In this document: positions 43,214 through 52,225 of the stretch, in pieces
How the letters are laid out: every line of letters starts with the position of its first letter
How positions within the stretch are numbered: the stretch's first letter is position 1
NCBI GenBank assembly: GCA_046760505.1
Contig: JBHIEG010000004.1
Span: forward strand, 1-64,000
Direction: 5' to 3'
Length of the DNA stretch: 64,000 nucleotides
DNA from: CAYFZR01 sp046760505 [NCBI: Candidatus Hydrothermarchaeota archaeon]
GTDB taxonomy: Archaea > CAYFZR01
Position numbers and translations under genes: made by a program
The notes under the pieces: generated by a model
The model's input: only the letters and a program-made list of their open reading frames with translations
What the model was told of the DNA's origin: nothing
Databases searched by the model: none

Positions 43214-43960
43214 ATGGATTGGAAAGATGTTGCCAACGTATTATACAAGTACATAAGACTGAATAGCTTCCCAGTAGGTGTAAAGTTACTGGAAAAAAAA
43301 GAGGAGATTCCTCCAAAAACGAGAAGATTTAAAACGAAAATGAATAATTGCCAGCTTGCTGGTCTTGCCCGATCTTACGGCTGGGTTGTGGGAGCCACGA
43401 AGGAGGATCTCGTTTGCGTGGCAGGAGCAGCCTGTGTTGGATTAATTGAGACTCCTGAAAAAATAACTTCGGGGAAAATATCCTACAAGGTAAATCAGAA
43501 AACATTGGAAGCCGCCAAAAAAATGCAAGACGCTGTTTTCCGATTAAAACCTATATACGAGGCAATACTCTTTTACTCTATAGAGAGGGCTCCGATGGAT
43601 CCTGATGTAGTTCTATGTTACGTAAATCCTGCACAAGCCATGAGGCTTATTCATGCTTCTTTATGGGAGATAGGAGGAAAATTAAAATTCGGGTCTAGCG
43701 GTGAATATGGTCTCTGCGGAGAGGCAATCGCTCAAACAATCATAGAAAAAGAACCAAAAATAGCAGTAGCCTGCTATGGCGACAGGAGGTTCGGTTTAAC
43801 TCAAGATCACGAACTGATTTTTTCATTTCCGGCTGAGTGGACGGAAAGAATCTTGGAAGGATTGGAAGAGACACACAAAGCGGGCGTCAGGTATCCAATA
43901 CCATTCCAATTAGAATTCGCGCCCCAGATGCCAGAAATTTATTTCATTGAAGAAGAATAG
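43214..43960 (+). CDS. DUF169 family protein
   Basis: The 248-residue protein matches DUF169: a short helical start (VLYKYIRLNSFPVGVKLLE), a Cys in MNNCQLAGLARSYGWVVG, CVAGAACVGLIE near 71 and SGEYGLCGEAIAQTI near 157. Several conserved Cys suggest a metal or redox site. The family is common in methanogens and strict anaerobes, and no reaction is established. It stands alone after the tRNA-Arg gene. Confidence 0.75.
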   Translation: MDWKDVANVLYKYIRLNSFPVGVKLLEKKEEIPPKTRRFKTKMNNCQLAGLARSYGWVVGATKEDLVCVAGAACVGLIETPEKITSGKISYKVNQKTLEAAKKMQDAVFRLKPIYEAILFYSIERAPMDPDVVLCYVNPAQAMRLIHASLWEIGGKLKFGSSGEYGLCGEAIAQTIIEKEPKIAVACYGDRRFGLTQDHELIFSFPAEWTERILEGLEETHKAGVRYPIPFQLEFAPQMPEIYFIEEE

Positions 43961-44011
43961 AGCATGAGTTCTGCATGTAACAACGCATCCTCCACATCCT
44001 CGAATAAGAAT

Positions 44012-44028
44012 TGATCTAAATTAGATCA
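44012..44028. terminator. Palindrome at the end of the aks operon
   Basis: TGATCTAA-A-TTAGATCA is a perfect 17-base palindrome that spans the stop codon of the last operon gene, between convergent genes. It could stop or stabilise the long minus-strand transcript, but lacks a clear T tract. Confidence 0.35.
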
Positions 44029-45524
44029 GGTATCTGCTCCTCCTCCCTGACTATGCATTCTATGAGAAAAGGCTCTCTTATTCTAATTGTCTCATTTAAA
44101 ACTTCATTTAGAGAGGGTATGTCATCTACTCTTTCCCCATTTATTCCATAAGAATTAGCCAGCTTTGTAAAATCGGGATTTCTTAAATTTATTGAGGTAG
44201 TTCTTCCGTATATTCTCTCTTGGAATTGTCCTATCAGTTCGAGAGATGAGTTGTTTATCAGAACTATTTTTATTGGTATCTCATATTGTTTTATCGTTGC
44301 TAGTTCACTTGAACTCATCATAAAACCGCCATCTCCAACTATAGAAACTACTAATTCGTGAGGCATTGCAATCTGCACACCTATTGAAGCAGGTACAGAG
44401 AAACCCATGGGGGTGAAGTTACCCGGTACGATAAAACTTCTCGGTCTATATACCTTAGAAAGCATGCAACCCCAAACGGTAAAGGATCCTATGTCATAGA
44501 CTGTTATTCCTTTCTTACCTAGCGTATCATGGACTGTTTTGCATATGCTCTTGCTTGTGAATCCTTTATGTCCTTCAAGGTCTTCTTTGTCCTTTTTTAT
44601 TCCTATCTTTTTGTTTATATCGTATTTCAACAGTCCCAGTAAGACTAATTTTGCATCTCCAATTATCTCCATATCAGCAAGGACTCTGGATGAATTTTTC
44701 TTAACGTCTATTCTTACTACCTCAGCATCGATATCTTCAAGATCAATGGTCAATGGAGAAGCGCTGCATCCTATAATGATTAAGAGATCTGTCTCCTTTA
44801 ACATTTCATTTGCTTTCTTATTACCCCTTTTCCCCATAACTCCTAAAGAAAGGGGATGATCCTCTGGTATAACTCCTCTTGCCATCATCGAGGTCGCAAC
44901 AGGTATGGAAATGGACTCTGCTAGTTTGACTAACTCTTTACATGCGTTACTCCATAAAATTCCTGATCCTGCTAAAATCATCGGATTACTCGAATTTTCA
45001 ATTCTCTCCGCAAGTTTTCTAATTAAGTTCTCATCGGGCTTTCTTCTAGAAACATGAAATTTTCTTCTTTTTACATCTTCTTTTTTCTTCAAAACGTCTT
45101 CAGGTACCGCTATGTGCACTGGTCCAGGACAATCTTTCAAAGAGAACTCATAACAAGAAAGGACGGTTTCATAAACATTATTTTCCAATATAACGCTTTT
45201 TTTTGTTATATTTCTAAATAAATTTGTTGAAACATCATCTACTCCGGTAATGGCTACGACTGGTATGTTATCTTTTTTTGCATTTGCTACTCCCATGGTA
45301 AGATTCAATGCTCCTGGACCTGCTGTTGCTATACAAGTGCCGGGAGAACCAGAAACTCTTGCGTAACCATCACATGCATGTACAGCTCCTTGTTCGTGTC
45401 TTGTCAATATGTTTTTGATGTTAGAATCTAGCAAAAGATCGTACATTTCCAAAATTCTTTTTCCGGGAATTCCAAAAACAGTCTTTACGTTAGCATCTTC
45501 TAATGCCTTTAAGAAGGGATTCAT
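44016..45524 (-). CDS. ThDP-dependent enzyme, acetolactate-synthase-like, in the coenzyme B operon
   Basis: The 502-residue protein has the ThDP fold: catalytic Glu44 in RHEQGAVHACDGYAR, GPGALNLTMGVANAK near 69 and the diphosphate motif GDGGFMMSSSELATI near 400. It resembles acetolactate synthase in layout. The RFDDR-type region is replaced by GCSASPLTIDL, and the GMVRQWQ-type motif by LELIGQFQ, so substrate use is likely different. It overlaps aksF by four bases as the last gene of the operon. A decarboxylase acting on a long 2-oxo-diacid is the best hypothesis. Ordinary acetolactate synthase is the alternative. Confidence 0.7.
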   Translation of the reverse strand: MNPFLKALEDANVKTVFGIPGKRILEMYDLLLDSNIKNILTRHEQGAVHACDGYARVSGSPGTCIATAGPGALNLTMGVANAKKDNIPVVAITGVDDVSTNLFRNITKKSVILENNVYETVLSCYEFSLKDCPGPVHIAVPEDVLKKKEDVKRRKFHVSRRKPDENLIRKLAERIENSSNPMILAGSGILWSNACKELVKLAESISIPVATSMMARGVIPEDHPLSLGVMGKRGNKKANEMLKETDLLIIIGCSASPLTIDLEDIDAEVVRIDVKKNSSRVLADMEIIGDAKLVLLGLLKYDINKKIGIKKDKEDLEGHKGFTSKSICKTVHDTLGKKGITVYDIGSFTVWGCMLSKVYRPRSFIVPGNFTPMGFSVPASIGVQIAMPHELVVSIVGDGGFMMSSSELATIKQYEIPIKIVLINNSSLELIGQFQERIYGRTTSINLRNPDFTKLANSYGINGERVDDIPSLNEVLNETIRIREPFLIECIVREEEQIPDLI

Positions 45525-46525
45525 AAGATTTCCCTTAACGTTTTTATTAGAGATTCAGTAAATTCTTTTGTAGACGAATTTCCATTTAAATCAGGAGTTT
45601 TTATTCCTCTTTTTAATACTTTTTCGATGGACGATTCAATCTTTTTTGCATAATCTTTTTTTCCGAGATAACTCAGCATTAGGCAAGAGGACAATATGCT
45701 AGCAATGGGATTTGCTATGCCTTTACCTGCGATATCTGGGGCACTACCATGAATCGGCTCGAAGAGAGCATAATTATCCCCCAAATTCATACTTGGAACT
45801 ATACCGATGCCCCCTATCAAACCTGCGCCGATGTCGGAGATTATGTCTCCGAAGAGATTTGTCGTCAGAATAACGTCAAATTTTTTTGGATCTTCTACGA
45901 GATGCATACAAAATGAATCTATCAGACACTCTTCTTTCTCTATTTCTTGATATCTTTCACCCACTTTAAGAGAGACATCTCTGAACAATCCACATGTCTT
46001 TCTTAGGACATTTGCTTTGTGGACAATTGTTACTTTCTTTCTTTTTTCTTTTCTAGCCTGTTCAAAAGCAATCTTTGCTATTCTCTCGCTTCCCTTTTTT
46101 GTAATAATTCTCTTCGCAGAGTATCCGTCGTTTAACTCTTCTTCAATTCCTGAGTATAATCCCTCTGAGTTTTCCCTTACCACTATCAGGTCGACATCTT
46201 TGTGGATTCCTCTTATTTCCTTTAGGCTCTTTATGGGTCTGATATTAGCGTATAATTCAAGTTCTTTTCTTAATGTAAGTATGGGACTTTTATATCCTTC
46301 AATAATCTTGGGAGGGGTGGTTGTTGCACCGAATAAACATGCATCAGTTTCTTTTACTGTCTCAATTACTTCTTCAGATATGGACTCTCCGCATTTCTTA
46401 TAACATTCATATCCTGCTTCCAGAAAGACGAATTCCATGTCCAAATTCAATTCTTTTAAAATTTTTATGGTGGCTCCAATTACTTCAGGTCCTATTCCGT
46501 CGCCTTCAATAACCGAGATTCGCAT
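45521..46525 (-). CDS. aksF: Homoisocitrate/isopropylmalate dehydrogenase family enzyme, probably AksF
   Basis: The 334-residue beta-decarboxylating dehydrogenase has [11 protein letters not shown] at the start, ANIRPIKSL near 94, [13 protein letters not shown] near 114 and the NAD/metal motifs [14 protein letters not shown] and [17 protein letters not shown]. It oxidises and decarboxylates a hydroxy diacid. VRENxEGLY is typical of archaeal AksF/LeuB. The operon partner AksE marks this copy as coenzyme B synthesis, which extends 2-oxoglutarate stepwise to 2-oxosuberate. It overlaps aksE by 34 bases. Confidence 0.82.
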   Translation of the reverse strand: MRISVIEGDGIGPEVIGATIKILKELNLDMEFVFLEAGYECYKKCGESISEEVIETVKETDACLFGATTTPPKIIEGYKSPILTLRKELELYANIRPIKSLKEIRGIHKDVDLIVVRENSEGLYSGIEEELNDGYSAKRIITKKGSERIAKIAFEQARKEKRKKVTIVHKANVLRKTCGLFRDVSLKVGERYQEIEKEECLIDSFCMHLVEDPKKFDVILTTNLFGDIISDIGAGLIGGIGIVPSMNLGDNYALFEPIHGSAPDIAGKGIANPIASILSSCLMLSYLGKKDYAKKIESSIEKVLKRGIKTPDLNGNSSTKEFTESLIKTLREIL

Positions 46526-47004
46526 ATCCTTTTCTTCCTGTAAGGGATTAAACCTCCACTTTTTAGAATATCTAACATAAATTCTGGAAGTTTTTCTGCC
46601 TTTAGCACGTTTTTTTCGGTTTTTACGATGCCATTTTCAATATCCACCTCTATTATATCACCTTCTTCAACCATTTTTGTTATTCCTTTGCATTCGACAA
46701 CTGGGAGACCTAAGTTTATCGAGTTTCTGAAGAAAATTCTGGCAAAGGATTCTGCGATAACACATTTTATGCCCGCCTCTTTTATTGCTATGGGGGCCTG
46801 TTCCCTACTAGATCCACATCCAAAGTTTTCTCCCGCTACTATTAAGTCACCTTCCTTTATTTTCTTAGAAAAATCAGGATCTAACCCTTCTAATAGATGT
46901 TCTACCCAGATGGTGTGATCCAACGTCCTTAGATATTTTCCAGGAATGATAACGTCAGTATCGATATGATCGCCAAGTTTCCATACCCTTCCTTTAATTC
47001 TCAT
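46492..47004 (-). CDS. aksE: Homoaconitase small subunit AksE
   Basis: The 170-residue swivel domain has [17 protein letters not shown] at residues 11-27 and the [15 protein letters not shown] motif near 60. Residues 24-27 read YLRT. In methanogen enzymes this loop, with Arg26, is the reported mark of homoaconitase as against YLVY in isopropylmalate isomerase. It therefore points to coenzyme B rather than leucine synthesis. It overlaps aksD by four bases and aksF by 34, so its last ten codons share bases with the aksF start. Confidence 0.85.
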   Translation of the reverse strand: MRIKGRVWKLGDHIDTDVIIPGKYLRTLDHTIWVEHLLEGLDPDFSKKIKEGDLIVAGENFGCGSSREQAPIAIKEAGIKCVIAESFARIFFRNSINLGLPVVECKGITKMVEEGDIIEVDIENGIVKTEKNVLKAEKLPEFMLDILKSGGLIPYRKKRICESRLLKATE

Positions 47005-48182
47005 GTTATCTCCCTTGGGTCCGTTATCTCTCCCGTTATCGCAGAAGCTGCCACGGTCGCAGGGCTAGCCAGGTATATCTTTGCCTTTCTGCTTCCCATT
47101 CTTCCTATGAAATTTCTATTCGAGGAGGAAATACAGATTTCCCCCTTTCCAAGAACCCCGAAATTCCCACCCAAGCACGGGCCGCAACCTGGCGGACCCA
47201 AAACCGCTCCGGCTCTTAAAAAATGTGCCAACAAACCTTCTTTACATGCTTTGTCCAAAGTCTTCTTTGAAGCAGGAACAATGATGAGTCTAACGTCTTC
47301 ATGGATTTTTTTATCCTTCAAAATATTTGCAACTATCCTAAGATCCTCTATCCTTCCGTTAGTACATGATCCAATGAAAGCCTGATCTATCGAGCTTTTT
47401 ACGTCTGATACTGGCCTTACAGAGTCTACTCTGTTTGGAGAAGAAACTGAAATATCTATATCGTCTGCATCTAAGAATATTTCTTTTTCCACCTGGTATG
47501 AATCATTGTTGGCGATGATTCCTGTTTTTGCACCCATCTCTACTGACATATTACAAAGAGTCTGTTTTTCTGAGATGTTCATGTTATTTACGGTCTCTCC
47601 GAAGAATTCTATGCACATATAGTGGGCCCCACTCATTCCGATTTCTTTTATTACATTAAGAATTACATCTTTTGCACTAACTAAGTTTGTGAGGTTACCG
47701 TTTATGTTCACCCTGTACGTTTTTGGTACCTTGAGCCAAGTCATCCCGCTTTCTAAAATATAGGCGCAGTCTGTAGCACCCATACCTATGGCAAGGGCTT
47801 TAGATGCCCCATTCGTACACGTGTGAGAATCCGCTCCTACCAATATCATTCCTGGCTTCACCAGTCCCCTTTCATAGATTACTTGGTGGCATATTCCGTG
47901 ACCTATGTCAAAGAAGTTTTTTATATTCTGCTCTCTTGCAAATCTTCTTATCATGTTGTGCAAGTTGGCTGTTTGTTCATTGTTAGCAGGTATTAGGTGA
48001 TCAAACACGATAGCTACTTTATCAGGATCCCATACTTTCTCTGCTAGCTCTTTAAAGCTTTTAACAACTAAGGTTGCGGAACCATCATGCATCATGCAAA
48101 GATCCACAGGAGTTTCAACGAAATCTCCAGCGTATACTTTTTCTTTTATTTTTTTGCTGATTATTTCCTCAGCCAAGGACAT
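47001..48182 (-). CDS. aksD: Homoaconitase large subunit AksD
   Basis: The 393-residue aconitase-family protein holds one [4Fe-4S] cluster through the Cys in [11 protein letters not shown] and the pair in [11 protein letters not shown]. Substrate residues lie in [17 protein letters not shown] and [14 protein letters not shown]. With AksE it dehydrates and rehydrates homocitrate and longer homologues. LeuC has the same motifs; the AksE loop and the length of the partner synthase favour AksD. It overlaps aksA by 14 bases. Confidence 0.82.
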   Translation of the reverse strand: MSLAEEIISKKIKEKVYAGDFVETPVDLCMMHDGSATLVVKSFKELAEKVWDPDKVAIVFDHLIPANNEQTANLHNMIRRFAREQNIKNFFDIGHGICHQVIYERGLVKPGMILVGADSHTCTNGASKALAIGMGATDCAYILESGMTWLKVPKTYRVNINGNLTNLVSAKDVILNVIKEIGMSGAHYMCIEFFGETVNNMNISEKQTLCNMSVEMGAKTGIIANNDSYQVEKEIFLDADDIDISVSSPNRVDSVRPVSDVKSSIDQAFIGSCTNGRIEDLRIVANILKDKKIHEDVRLIIVPASKKTLDKACKEGLLAHFLRAGAVLGPPGCGPCLGGNFGVLGKGEICISSSNRNFIGRMGSRKAKIYLASPATVAASAITGEITDPREIT

Positions 48183-49365
48183 ATCTTTCTCCTTTCTTTA
48201 CTCTTTCAGCAAATTCTCTGATTAAATCGTCTGTTATTGTGTATCCATCCTCTCTGTATTCTTTAACGAGATAAACTACCGAATCTACTTCTTCTTCGCT
48301 CAAATTATAGTTTAATTCCTTTAATTTTTCCAAAACACCACGAAATCCGCTGTGTTTACCATAAACTAATTCTCTTTTCTTTCCAACTATCTGAGGAAGG
48401 TATGGTTCGTAGGTAAATGAATTTTCCAATACGGCAGCAACATGAATTCCTGATTCATGTCTGAAAACATTTTTGCCGACTATAGCCTTGTTTGGTGGAA
48501 TATCTATTCCTGAGTACCTAGACACCAACTCAGAGAGCTCACTGAGCACAGAATACCTGAAGCCCAAGTCGACTCCATACAGGATGTAAAGAGACATGAT
48601 TACTTCCTCGAGAGAGGCATTTCCCCCTCTTTCTCCGATTCCATTTACCGTACATGATACCGCATTAATTCCGGCTTCCACAGCGGCTAAGGAATTGGCA
48701 ACTGCAAGCCCAAAGTCGTTGTGACAATGAACCGCCATGGGTATTTTGATCTCTTTTCTGAGCGTGGATATGAGTGATTTCATTGCAGTTGGGTGTATGC
48801 AGCCAACCGTATCTGCCAGCCCCACTCTATCGGTTTTTAATTCCTCAGCGATTTTGTATACCTTTAACAGGGCATCGATATCGGATCTCGTACCATCTTC
48901 ACAACTTAACTGTGTCCATATACCATGGTCTTTTGCATACTCTACTGTTTCTATTCCTTTTTCGATTATTTCGTCTAAACGCGCTTTTACTTTATACTTC
49001 AGGTGGATATGAGATGTTGGGAAAAATATTATGACACCGTCAACTCCACACTTCAGGGCATAGTCCACATCCTTTATGTTTGCCCTTGCAAGAGAAAGTA
49101 CTTTTAAATTTAAACCTTGGTCAACTATCTTTTTTATACCAATCCTTTCCCTTCTTGATACACTGGGAAAGCCAGCTTCGATTTCTTGAACACCCAGTTC
49201 ATCCAGCTTTATTGCTATTTCTAACTTTTGTTGGGGAGTAAACGCCACCCCCGGAGTTTGTTCACCATCCCTTAAGGTAGTATCATATATAGTCAGGTTT
49301 TCCGCTATAGAGATGTTTTTTCTCACTTCATCTGTTAAGTTAAATCCACTGACACAACTTTTCAT
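48169..49365 (-). CDS. aksA: Homocitrate synthase family enzyme AksA
   Basis: The 398-residue DRE-TIM enzyme has IYDTTLRDGEQTPGVAF near residue 24, HCHNDFGLAVANS near 216 and NGIGERGGNASLEEV near 242. HESGIHVAAVL and YGKHSGFRG lie near 300-340. It condenses acetyl-CoA with a 2-oxo-diacid. The length of about 400 residues, without the C-terminal regulatory domain of LeuA or CimA, fits AksA of coenzyme B synthesis. It begins one base after the unknown gene ends. Citramalate synthase is the alternative. Confidence 0.82.
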   Translation of the reverse strand: MKSCVSGFNLTDEVRKNISIAENLTIYDTTLRDGEQTPGVAFTPQQKLEIAIKLDELGVQEIEAGFPSVSRRERIGIKKIVDQGLNLKVLSLARANIKDVDYALKCGVDGVIIFFPTSHIHLKYKVKARLDEIIEKGIETVEYAKDHGIWTQLSCEDGTRSDIDALLKVYKIAEELKTDRVGLADTVGCIHPTAMKSLISTLRKEIKIPMAVHCHNDFGLAVANSLAAVEAGINAVSCTVNGIGERGGNASLEEVIMSLYILYGVDLGFRYSVLSELSELVSRYSGIDIPPNKAIVGKNVFRHESGIHVAAVLENSFTYEPYLPQIVGKKRELVYGKHSGFRGVLEKLKELNYNLSEEEVDSVVYLVKEYREDGYTITDDLIREFAERVKKGERYVLG

Positions 49366-50271
49366 CTATATCCTTCCTATGAGTTCATTCAGAGATGAGG
49401 CAATCTCTTCTTTTGAAGCGCCAAAGTGAATTGCGATTCCTATATTATTGTTTAACTTCATGAATCCTAATTTATCTCTCAGACAACACCTCAGTATAAA
49501 AGGATGTCTCACGATTTCTTTTGCTACTTCTCTTGGACATATGTTTTCGTGGATGAATTTCTCGTTAAATTTCTCTTCAAATACCATCTTTGATACTTCA
49601 CAGCCAATAAGCACATTATTTTCCTTTACCTCTTGGACATCTGTTAGAAAGGCGAAGTTTCCATTCAGTTCATTTTTTGTTATCCCGATATCACACGGAA
49701 ATAGGAGAAGGGTATTTTTAGCAATATATTTTCTTCCTTTTTCTATCAAATTTATGGCATTCAACTCGAAATCTATGAAAAAATCTTTTTCTTTTATCAA
49801 ACCGCACCGTCTTAGATAAGTGATATCCTCCATCAGTTTTGAGGGGAAAGGCGGAACAACGTCTATGACCTGTATTTTTTTGATATTTGAATCTAAGGGA
49901 TCGATAACGAAATTCATATGTTCATGCTCTCCAAATACTACTACTGCCTTTGCATTAGATTTTTTAGCCTCTTTGTAAGCAGTGGTTATAAGTTCGCTCT
50001 TACATCTCACGTCTATGGGTCTTTTTATCACTGAAGTCTCTTCTGGCATTGAAATTATGGATAAATTAATTATTTTTTGAATAAATCCTTTTCCAGCTAA
50101 TTCTGTCTCAACGATTGCTGCATCATTACTTTTTTCATTTAACAGAACTATGTACTTAGATGAAAAGTAGGCTTCTTTGTTCTTAAGAGACCTTTTAATT
50201 TCTTCTCTGTCCCTCAAATTGATTTTGACTTTTTTCAATGAAACAAATCTACAGTGCTCCGGCAAGATCAT
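49366..50271 (-). CDS. Unknown protein of the coenzyme B / marker-11 operon
   Basis: Taking ATG 50271, which overlaps the previous stop as ATGA, this is a 301-residue soluble protein. It alternates strands and helices, with a KAVVVFGEHEHMNFVIDP segment near 135 and a HENICPREVAKEIVRHPFILRCCLRD segment near 250 containing paired Cys. A longer reading from 50319 is less likely. No family was recognised. Its place between a radical SAM gene and aksA, with no gap, implies a role in the same pathway. Confidence 0.65.
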   Translation of the reverse strand: MILPEHCRFVSLKKVKINLRDREEIKRSLKNKEAYFSSKYIVLLNEKSNDAAIVETELAGKGFIQKIINLSIISMPEETSVIKRPIDVRCKSELITTAYKEAKKSNAKAVVVFGEHEHMNFVIDPLDSNIKKIQVIDVVPPFPSKLMEDITYLRRCGLIKEKDFFIDFELNAINLIEKGRKYIAKNTLLLFPCDIGITKNELNGNFAFLTDVQEVKENNVLIGCEVSKMVFEEKFNEKFIHENICPREVAKEIVRHPFILRCCLRDKLGFMKLNNNIGIAIHFGASKEEIASSLNELIGRI

Positions 50272-51266
50272 AAGATATCCCTGTGAGGAGTTAGGTCGCA
50301 TCCTGTACACGGCGGACACATTGTCTTTGGCTTATCCATCTTTAGCCCGTATGAATCGAGTATTTCCTTCTGCGCTATAGCGAGTCTTAAAAGCCTATCA
50401 GCGCTGGGTCTACTTGCTCTATTATCTGTTGAACGCATCAAATCCCCCCTTCTCAAAGGAGATATAACTAGTGCCCGTAGTATGGGAATGACCCCAATCG
50501 ATGCTAAATGCTCGATTCCTTCTATTACCGTTTCATCGCTCTCTCCCAGACCTATAATCATGTTTGAAGTCACTTTATTTTCTCCAAATACTTCTACAGC
50601 ATATTTCAGTGAATCTATAATTTCATCGAGAGATAAATCCTTGCATGTTCTTTTGAATATCTCCTGATCGTAACTCTCTATGTTGTACTTTATTTCATCG
50701 GCTCCAGCGCTGTACAGTAGATCTGTCCCCTCGTTTCCTGCAGAATAAGGAGATACGCCTATTGGGACATTAAATTCTTCTTTTGCCAGTCTGATTATTT
50801 TTGCCAGTTTAATTACCTCTTCTCTGGGATCTTTAGGTACCCCACTCGTTAGAGAAATCGCTGAAAATTCCTTATTTTTTGAGGCTGATCTTATCATATC
50901 CAATACTTTCTCAACTGATCTGTTTTCACCTTTCAGTTTGGGTACTGGACAGAATTTACAATCGAATATACAGGAGGCATCTACTGTTATGTAAGCCTGT
51001 TTTGGACAATGAAGAATTGGTTCTTCAAGTTCAAATTTATCGATTATTATTTCGTCCTCCATTATTATTTCATTTTCCTTTAGTATAAGAGGAGAATCCT
51101 TTGCTATTGTAAGTCTTACTCTTTTCCCACCTTTTTTTATGAATATGGATTCTGAACCGGCGCCAGGTCCAGAAGCAGAGTAACCTAGCCTTAAATTATC
51201 AATACTAACCTCGTCGATGTTTATTTTTCCTATTGAGATTAGTTTTGCCTTTATTTCGGGCTTCAT
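50268..51266 (-). CDS. Radical SAM protein of the marker-11 operon
   Basis: The 332-residue protein has a beta-rich N-terminal domain of about 95 residues containing SASGPGAGSESIFIKKGG. The radical SAM core follows, with CIFDCKFCP near residue 104 (CX3CX2C), LTSGVPKDPREEV near 140 and a C-terminal CPPCTGCDL motif for an extra cluster. The core resembles biotin-synthase/HmdB-like enzymes. It overlaps marker 11 and the unknown gene by four bases on each side. The substrate is unknown. Confidence 0.75.
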   Translation of the reverse strand: MKPEIKAKLISIGKINIDEVSIDNLRLGYSASGPGAGSESIFIKKGGKRVRLTIAKDSPLILKENEIIMEDEIIIDKFELEEPILHCPKQAYITVDASCIFDCKFCPVPKLKGENRSVEKVLDMIRSASKNKEFSAISLTSGVPKDPREEVIKLAKIIRLAKEEFNVPIGVSPYSAGNEGTDLLYSAGADEIKYNIESYDQEIFKRTCKDLSLDEIIDSLKYAVEVFGENKVTSNMIIGLGESDETVIEGIEHLASIGVIPILRALVISPLRRGDLMRSTDNRASRPSADRLLRLAIAQKEILDSYGLKMDKPKTMCPPCTGCDLTPHRDIL

Positions 51267-52201
51267 ATCAGAACACCTTGATCTGGTTTATCATAATAAG
51301 GTATCGCTGCCAATGCACCGATTAACCCTCTTTTTCCTGTTATTTGGAATAAGTTTACGTCGTTTTTTCTCGCAACATTATAGGCTTTTTCTATTGTGAC
51401 TATGCTTTCCTTTGCCTCTCTTGAAAATTTTTTTAAATCCTCATTAATAAAAAATCTCCCATATGTTGCGAGTCCGGTTTGATCAGATAGGGTATTCTTT
51501 TCGAGATATTTCTGGGCAAACTCTATGATTTCATTCTTTTTTTCTTTTTTTGAGGCAAATCCCAATGATACACTCACGCAATTTTGAGTTTTATCAGGAT
51601 TTTTTGGATAAAGCTGAACTATTGAGTGATATATGTATTCTCCCAATCCTTTTTTCTGAATTTCGCACCCCAAATTATGCGTTAATGACCATGTTGCTCC
51701 TTCTTCTTTATTATCTGTATCATCTACTCCCAAGACTAATCTTTCCATTCTTGGCAAGACTACGGTTGCTCTACTGTACTTGCTTCCGCCTCCGCTAGCG
51801 TGTATCTCGACTCTTTTAACTCCTTCTGCCATTCCACGCGAATAGGATGCGCCAACACCTCCTCCCCCCAATCCTGCATAAGTAACATGGATTTCATTCT
51901 CTATTATTTTGATTTCCTCTATTCCTGCGCCCGAAATGCCGGGAACCAAGTTGAGATCGCATTTTCCAGCAAGAGTTAAGAAAACATTTCTCTTTCCTTC
52001 CCTTCTAGCTTCTTTTACTAATTTGCTGGTTTTTTTGAAGTGGAGAGTGGTCCAAGCCGAACCCCCAAAACTTGCAGTCTCCTCTATAATCTCTACATAG
52101 GTATTGTCCTCGCTTGCTATGGCAATTATTTTGTCACAGGGAGCAATCCACTCCTTATCTCCGAATTCTTCAGCAAACTCCTCTCTCGAATAGACCTTCA
52201 T
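51263..52201 (-). CDS. Methanogenesis marker protein 11
   Basis: The 312-residue protein matches methanogenesis marker 11. It has an SFGGSAWTTLHF segment near 45, Gly-rich AGLGGGGVGASYSRG near 111 and VLGVDDTDNKEEGATW near 155, a nucleotide-binding motif shared with TiaS-like proteins. The C-terminal part (LATYGRFFINEDLKKF and GKRGLIGALAAIPYYDKPDQG) is also typical. It is found in methanogens; its function is unproven. It lies in an operon with two radical SAM proteins and aks genes. Confidence 0.85.
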   Translation of the reverse strand: MKVYSREEFAEEFGDKEWIAPCDKIIAIASEDNTYVEIIEETASFGGSAWTTLHFKKTSKLVKEARREGKRNVFLTLAGKCDLNLVPGISGAGIEEIKIIENEIHVTYAGLGGGGVGASYSRGMAEGVKRVEIHASGGGSKYSRATVVLPRMERLVLGVDDTDNKEEGATWSLTHNLGCEIQKKGLGEYIYHSIVQLYPKNPDKTQNCVSVSLGFASKKEKKNEIIEFAQKYLEKNTLSDQTGLATYGRFFINEDLKKFSREAKESIVTIEKAYNVARKNDVNLFQITGKRGLIGALAAIPYYDKPDQGVLI

Positions 52202-52225
52202 CCTATCACCTTTGAAGAAGGTTTA

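Noticed and set aside
44016-49365. Reading the cluster as leucine/isoleucine synthesis (leuA/cimA-leuC-leuD-leuB-ilvB)
   Set aside because: The synthase lacks the regulatory domain, the small subunit has the YLRT loop and the ThDP enzyme lacks acetolactate-synthase motifs. A genome-wide check for a second set is still needed.
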